The position numbers were made by a program, and so were the translations under genes. From Lycium barbarum (lineage: Eukaryota > Streptophyta > Magnoliopsida > Solanales > Solanaceae), in assembly GCF_019175385.1 (NCBI RefSeq), contig NC_083348.1, forward strand, positions 1,069,001-1,133,000: a stretch of 64,000 nt of DNA, given 5' to 3'. Positions 58,938 through 64,000 of this stretch are shown piece by piece (positions within the stretch are counted from its first letter, which is position 1; each line of letters begins with the position of its first letter). Below the pieces are notes generated by a model, which worked only from the letters and a program-made list of their open reading frames with translations, made no database searches and was not told where the DNA came from.

Positions 58938-60060
58938 CTTATGATATCTAGTTAAGCATATTTAACTTTAAAATAATTTAAATGTGCACTTTTGCTCATC
59001 ATGACGCACCATTGAGTGTTTATGGATTTCAGTAACAGTTTTTAGTATCTAGAGTACAGACCCGTTTGATTGAATATTGTTAATTAAGTTGACCTTACCA
59101 GTAAAATCAGATAGTTAATTAAGTTATCTAGCAAGACAATTAGATACAGGGTTCGCTAGATAATCAGTTAGGGTCGGGTGCCAATATAGAAAAATGGATG
59201 AAACCACATAAAGGAACCTTAAGTTTTAACTCAATATGGTGACAATATCTGTATCACTGTAACAGAATCCAATTCAATTAAATGGTCCGAACTTTGTGTA
59301 TCCTTAACCTAATCCTAGTTAGTTATACTTTGGAAATATTGTGTTTTTTTCTAAGTTTTAGAATAACTTCTCGATTAAATAGCTAGCTTGCTAAACCACT
59401 TCTATGATAGTACAAGTTAAATGCATGCATATTATTTGATCGATGTGAGCTGCAACGTGACAAAAATAAATAAGTCGGTGTAGATAATTAAACAAGACGA
59501 AATTAAGATAAATACCATCTCTAACTGCAAGTTGAACTTATGACGAAATTGGACAGATGAAATATTTAGCCAAATTATCATAACAAAGCAACAACAACAT
59601 ACACAGAGGACGGTAGAGTGTAACCAGATCTTAACCCTACTTTGAGAGGTAGAGAGGTTATTTTCGATAGACCCCCAGCTCAAAGAAAAGCAAACAAAAG
59701 CAATACGGACAAAGAAATAACAAAATAAAAGAAACAACAAAGAATAACAAAAATCAATCTGGAAAAAAGGACTAATAGCACAGTTACCACAAAATCATAC
59801 CATATCCTAAGGACAATAAACACAAGATAATAACAAAAATAATAAAGCAACTACTATGATAAAAAAAAAAAAAAAAAAAAAGGAACTAATATACATGATA
59901 AAAAGGTGATTTCATAAGAAGAGAACCATATACTACTAAAGAATACTGATCTGAATGGAATGTGCAAGAGCTAATTTGACCTCTATGCCTGTTAGAAAAA
60001 ATCAAGGGAAAGGGTTAATCGCAATCAAGAAGTGCGATTAACCTCTCGATGTAATAACGA
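58938..60060 (-). repeat. ELF1-like unit E, promoter side, and partial next unit
   Basis: 58938-59420 aligns with the promoter-side part of the other units ('GATATCTAGTTAAGC.TATTTAACTTT', 'AATGTGCAC', 'CTCGATTAAATAGCTAGCTTGCTAAACCACTT'). 59440-59587 and 59844-59990 repeat the unit start ('ATGAAATATTTAGCCAAAT', 'AATAAAGCAACTACTATGAT') on both sides of a SINE. No ELF1 coding part is left here, and a poly-A run lies near 59861-59881. Confidence 0.55.
59588..59843 (-). mobile_element. Degenerate SINE inside an ELF1-like unit
   Basis: Starts AACAACA, then GAGGACGGTAGAGTGTAACCAGATC and GATAGACCCCCAGCTCAA, a diverged relative of the SINE at 29.5 kb in the same orientation. Flanked by imperfect duplicates ATAACAAAGCAAC and ATAATAAAGCAAC, a likely TSD, which fixes the right end near 59843. 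Confidence 0.6.
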
Positions 60061-60308
60061 GCTTGCTAAACCACTTATATAATACAAGACGAAATTATTA
60101 AAGATAAGTACCATCTCTAATTGTAAGGTTGAACTTATAACGAAATTAGACGGATGAAATATTTAGTCAAAATATCATAATAAAGCAACTTCGATGATCG
60201 AAAAAGAACTACCATACATGGCAGCAAAATGGTCCCATAAGAACAAAACCATATTGTATAACACGACCGCCTACAAGAATTAAAAGAATACACAAGTTTT
60301 CATCTAAA

Positions 60309-60578
60309 TTAAACTTGTTCAATAACGAGTCTCTTATTGACACGTTCACATTCATCGATCCACTCGTGGTATATGTCGATAGGCTCCGTCAAATATGTGA
60401 CTTTCGTACTAAAATTTGCTTTGCAAATATAACATACGGCGCTTCCAATCAAATTCTTCATATCAATGGGACATTGGACACATCCTTCATGACAACAAAA
60501 TGGACAAGTGAAGACGGTTTCAAGTTTAGGCATTTTCTTCTTTGGTGCTGGCTTTGCTTTTGACTTCCTCTTCCCCAT
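60309..60578 (-). CDS. ELF1: ELF1-like transcription elongation factor
   Basis: 89 residues from MGKRKSKAKPAPKKK. An upstream in-frame Met would add 8 residues, but the conserved family N-terminus begins at MGKRKS, so I use that start. The zinc ribbon has CPFC (residues ~26-29) and CYIC (~51-54) as the two cysteine pairs, followed by the conserved LTEPIDIYHEWIDECERVN. ELF1 proteins bind elongating RNA polymerase II and help it pass nucleosomes. This copy ends in KRLVIEQV in place of the usual acidic tail. No intron. It is the only copy here with both zinc pairs and an unbroken frame; whether it is expressed or is a relic of a retrocopy family is open. Confidence 0.85.
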   Translation of the reverse strand: MGKRKSKAKPAPKKKMPKLETVFTCPFCCHEGCVQCPIDMKNLIGSAVCYICKANFSTKVTYLTEPIDIYHEWIDECERVNKRLVIEQV

Positions 60579-60650
60579 TTTTCTTTCTGTTTTTGTCAAC
60601 AAAAGACTTTGGGATCTTAATTTTTACAGAGAAAGAAGTAAGAACTCCTC

Positions 60651-60658
60651 TATTTATA
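60651..60658 (-). promoter_or_regulatory. TATA box of the ELF1-like gene
   Basis: TATAAATA on the minus strand, about 73 bp upstream of the chosen ATG, in the block shared with the phosphatase gene promoter. Confidence 0.65.
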
Positions 60659-61513
60659 AGTATTGTTTTTTATTTCCTAAATTGATTCGGATTCAAATAT
60701 ATAGAAATATACAAATTCCTTTTCTTTCTTTTTTAATTGGGTTTGGTTTCTCAATTAGTTTTGGTTTAAGAAAAAGAGTTATTTGGGAAACAAATATTTT
60801 GTCAAGGACTTAACACGTTTTCCGAAGTCGAGTTAAATTAGGAAACAAACTCTTGATCTGTCTTTGTTTATTTGGAAATTTGTACTTTTAGTCCTTCAAT
60901 TTCAGGAAACCCTGAATTTGGTTTTGTGATATCGAGTTAAGTGCATTTAATTTTTCATTAATTAAAATGTGCACTTTTTTAGAAGATTTTTTATTTGTTT
61001 TTTTGGAAAAAAGAGGTGCACTTTTGATCACTCTACTTGTGAAATTTTACATAAATTAATACATTATTAATCATTACATCATTTAAATCTCATGTGTCCT
61101 ATACCTTAATAAGTATGTATGTTACTCATTTACGAGAGCAATATAATTCTAAAATAGTTTTAATGTAACATAAATTAGTTTTAATGTAAGGCATTTCTTT
61201 TATAAAGGAATCAACTTTTTAATTAATTAAATATTAAACATTCTTATTTATATATAATAAGGATTAAAATTAAAATTTATCAATAACCGAGGAAACGAAA
61301 GTGCTATAATCTTTTTTTTTTTTTTTTTTTTTTTGGTTTCAGGTTGCGCCTTATGCTTTAATTTATATGGTATAAGTACTAGGCCCAAATCAATTCAAAC
61401 TTCAAATTGTTTATTATAATGACAGTTAACTTTGTTCAAATATTCTTCTCTTTTATCCTAAGAGTTGCCAAGTCTCGATTAAATAGCTTGCTAAGCCGCT
61501 TATATAATACAAG

Positions 61514-62250
61514 TAGGGGTGACAAATGGGTGGGTTTGGTTGGATTTGGGCAGGTTGAAAATGATTTGAACAAAAATGGGTTGGATTTCAACCCGCCCAT
61601 ATTTCATGTGGGTAAAATATGGGTTGGGTGATAAACGGGTTGGTTGGTTGGTTATGGTTTAACCCATATTATATAAGAGTAATATTATTTCAAGTGTAAC
61701 GTTTATAAATTTTTCTTTTGTCAAATTGAAATTTATAATTAAATATGAAATAGAAAATTGGGGGGGGGGGGGGGGGGGGGCTCAGGGTGGTGGTGGTGGT
61801 GGGTTAAAAAAAATCTCACTTTTTATAATTTTTTATAAATGTACGATAAAATATATGAAATAGAAAATGTGGGCGGGGAGGCGGGCGGGCGGAGTAGTGC
61901 GCATGGGGTGGGGTGGGTAGTGGGGTAAGAAAAAAAATTCTCACTTGTTATTAATTTTTTTTAAAAAGTAAGATAATATATACGAAATAGAAAATGTGTG
62001 TGTGTTGGGGGGGGGGGGGGGGGGGGGAGGGGTAGGGTCGAAAGTGGGAGGTACGAAAAAACAATTCTCATTTTGTATAAAAAAAATACTAAATAGAAAA
62101 TGTGTGTGTGTGGAGGTAAGAAAAACATTTCTCATTTTTTAATAAAATTTTCACAAAAGTGGGCAGGGGGGGGGGGGGAGTGTGGGGTGAGGGAAGTAAA
62201 GGGGGGTAGAGGTGGGGTGCGTAGGTGTAGGTGGTGGGGTGGGTGGGGTG
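61514..62250. repeat. G-run minisatellite, possibly in a hAT-like element
   Basis: Starts near 61514 with TAGGGGTGACAAATGGGTGG, a string common at ends of plant hAT-type non-autonomous elements, although no matching inverted end was found. Then GAAATAGAAAAT recurs at about 61747, 61857, 61984 and 62090 (spacing ~107-127 bp). Each is followed by a G-rich block and then TCTCA-TTTTTATAA. Three pure G runs lie at 61760-61780 (21), 62007-62027 (21) and 62166-62178 (13), plus GGTGGTGG and GGGGTGGGGTGGG blocks. No gene. Confidence 0.75.
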
Positions 62251-62358
62251 TGTTGGTGTTTTTTATCGATCCGGAAAAAATATTTTCCCTTAAATTTTTA
62301 AGGAAAATATTTTCTCATATTTTGAGTAAAATGAGTTTCTAGTGGGTGATTGAGTCTC

Positions 62359-62450
62359 AGGAGCGAATTTATGTATAAAAAATGAGTCACATGAATCCAT
62401 GATCACCCGATGAAACTCGGTATATTACGTATATAATCCATGAAATTGTC
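62359..62450. repeat. Short dispersed repeat, second copy
   Basis: Shares GCGAATTTATGTAT, GTCACATGAA and a TATAATCC-type end in order with 6616-6710. Probably a SINE or small DNA element; the boundaries are not fixed. Confidence 0.4.
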
Positions 62451-62469
62451 ACCTCTAAATACAAAGGTA

Positions 62470-62892
62470 AATCCATGCATATTATTTTATGTGGCTGCAA
62501 CGTGCATGGCAAAAGTAATTGGTTTAGCAGATAAGCTACTATTTAATGGAAAAGAGCTAATATACATGACATAATAAAATGGTTCTATAAAAACAAAATC
62601 ATATACTATAAGATACATGAATTGTCGTCTAAACTTGTTCGAGAACTAGTCTCTTATTGACACATTCACGTTCATTTATCCATTTGTGGTATATGTCATT
62701 AGGCTCGGTTAAAGGTGTGGCGTGGGTACTATAACTTGCTTTGCAATTGTAGCAAATGGCACTTCCAATCAAGTTCTTCATATCAACGGGACATTCAACA
62801 CCTCCTTCGTGGTTGAAGTTTTGAACTTGTTGGTTGCTTTGTTGTACTACAACATTTTCTGAATCTTGGTTGAAGTTTTTGTAGGAAATCAA
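62470..62892 (-). pseudogene. ELF1: ELF1-like unit D, N-terminus replaced, cut by Copia-3
   Basis: The frame 62629-62817 reads HEGGVECPVDMKN...ICYNCKASYST...LTEPNDIYHKWINERECVNKRLVLEQV, clearly ELF1-like with the second zinc pair (CYNC). Instead of the basic N-terminus and first CPFC pair, it has a Gln/Asn-rich stretch (NFNQDSENVVVQQSNQQVQ). The frame then runs into the Copia-3 LTR at 62880. With one zinc pair missing it cannot fold as a normal ELF1. The flank 62470-62628 matches the 3' side of the other units. Confidence 0.7.
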
Positions 62893-64000
62893 TCCGTGAT
62901 TTGTATTGATGTATGAAAGTCATTATATACAAAGTAGGTATCTCACTATCAGAATGATACTCGGCTAAATTATAGGACCTAATTACTATACATAAAGAAG
63001 AGAATATTTAAAATATTTACATAGACTATTACATAGTCTATCACACCCCCGCAGTCGAAGCGGGAGGTTGTCGTACGCTTAGACTGTCCCTGAAATCATC
63101 AAAGTGCACGCGCGGAAGACCTTTAGTGAAGATATCTGCGATCTGGTAACGGGACGGGACGTGAAGAACACGAACTTCTCCACGGGCAACTTTCTCACGT
63201 ACGAAATGTATGTCCATCTCAATATGTTTAGTGCGTTGGTGCTGAACTGGATTACCTGATAGGTATATGGCACTAACATTATCACAATAAACCAATGTAG
63301 CTGTCCGGATGGGACAACGGAGCTCCAAAAGAAGGTTGCGAAGCCAACACGACTCAGAGACGACATTAGCGACGCCACGGTATTCGGCCTCGGCACTCGA
63401 CTTAGACATAGTAGGTTGTCGTTTGGATGACCATGAGAGGAGATTATCGCCAAGGAAGACACAGTAACCTGATGTGGATCGGCGAGTGTCTGGACAACCA
63501 CCCCAATCTGCATCTGTATAAGAAACAAGAGAGGCAATGGAGGATTTGTACAGATGGAGACCAAACTCAATAGTACCTTGAATGTATCGGACTATGCGTT
63601 TAAGAGCATGCATATGTGCAACCTTTGGATCATGCATATGAAGGCATACTTGTTGAACCGCATAGGAGATGTCTGGTCTTGTGAATGTAAGGTATTGCAA
63701 CGCGCTGACAACTTACGATATTGGGTGGGATCATCGCAAGGAGGCCCGGCCGTGGCACCAAGTTTGGCTTTGGTGTCGACCGGTGTCTGACTTGGCTTAC
63801 AGGAAGTCATGCCCACACGCTCTATAATATCTGCTGCATAATTTTTCAGAGAGAGAAACATGCCGTGTGAAGTCCGGGTAACAGCGATACCCAAAAAATA
63901 GCTTAGAGGGCCCAAATCCTTCATAGCAAATTCGGCACTAAGCAGAGACATGATGGATTTTCTGAGAGCATCTGAGGAAGCTGTGAGACTAATATCATCA
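62880..64000 (-). mobile_element. Copia-3, 3' part, continues past window end
   Basis: A short LTR (166 bp, 62880-63045; TGTGATAG to TTCCTACA on the minus strand) is preceded by a G-rich polypurine tract CTGCGGGGG. The polyprotein stop TGA (63041-63043) overlaps the LTR start. The coding part reads to the window end, so the 5' half and TSD cannot be assessed. The very short LTR separates it from Copia-1 and Copia-2. Confidence 0.88.
63041..64000 (-). pseudogene. Copia-3 RT C-part and RNase H
   Basis: From the window edge: DDI (the second half of the RT catalytic YVDD, cut at 64000), EFAMKDLGPLSYFLGI, then a frameshift near 63700 into QYLTFTRPDISYAVQQV. RNase H follows with SYTDADWGGCPDTRRSTSGY, SSAEAEYR and VYCDNVSAIYLS, then KHIEMDIHFVREKV and ADIFTKGLPR. 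The frameshift makes this copy non-functional as read, unless it is a sequencing error. Confidence 0.88.

Larger units (their letters stand above)
60061..61510 (-). repeat. ELF1-like locus unit C (best preserved)
   Basis: Runs from 'GAGCTTGCTAAACCACTTATATAATACAAG' to 'CTCGATTAAATAGCTTGCTAAGC'. Both boundary strings are the same unit-start motif, so units are arranged head to tail. It contains the intact ELF1-like ORF with a TATA box. Upstream, 60660-61300 is AT-rich promoter and spacer, with a poly-T run at 61311-61334. Confidence 0.7.

Noticed and set aside
1..64000. Searched for CRISPR-like arrays, operons, phage or defence islands
   Set aside because: Composition, introns, LTR elements and SINEs show plant nuclear DNA; the only regular repeats are LTR sub-repeats and the G-run minisatellite.

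Overview
This is plant nuclear DNA, most likely from a member of the Solanaceae. That is inferred from the AT-rich spacers, a TS-type SINE with a (TTG)n tail, long LTRs of the TGTCACACCCC/TGTCACGACCC type and nested Copia and Gypsy elements. There are no prokaryotic genes, no CRISPR array and no RNA gene I could support. Most of the window is retrotransposon nest. Host content is a decayed tandem family of ELF1-like (transcription elongation factor 1) loci, a HAD-family phosphatase gene present twice, a single RNase H-domain ORF, and exon-like fragments of a gene I could not identify.

Layout. 1-8.9 kb: end of a gypsy-type LTR, two copies of a ~1-kb repeat (one carrying a MITE), ELF1 unit A with a pseudogene, and the RNase H ORF. 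8.9-11.9 kb: a solo LTR with target-site duplication (TSD) GTGAC. 13.0-17.6 kb: Copia-1, full length but broken. 18.1-26.9 kb: a chromodomain Gypsy element, split in gag by a 2.66-kb solo LTR. 26.9-34.8 kb: unidentified exon-like blocks, a possible solo LTR, a SINE, then ELF1 unit B, in which the ELF1 coding region is replaced by an intact HAD phosphatase ORF. 34.8-38.0 kb: 5' part of Copia-2, cut off inside a nested solo LTR.

The dominant feature is a tandem duplication. Bases 21388-37995 recur at 38007-54614 (16,608 bp each, offset 16,619). I found one substitution between them, at 21439/38058, and 11 unmatched bases sit at the junction. Breakpoints lie in two unrelated LTRs. Copy 1 alone keeps the Gypsy 5' half and copy 2 alone keeps the Copia-2 3' half, as expected of a simple tandem duplication after all the insertions. 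Collapse or misassembly has to be excluded with reads.

54.6-64 kb: the rest of the solo LTR, the Copia-2 3' half and 3' LTR (TSD CTTAT), more ELF1-like units including one with an intact 89-residue ORF, a G-run minisatellite, and a reverse-strand Copia-3 that interrupts a further ELF1-like ORF and runs off the window end.

I see no operon-like cooperation. The biologically interesting part is the HAD phosphatase sitting under ELF1-type flanks, now with two apparently identical copies. All protein identities come from reading motifs; no database search was run.
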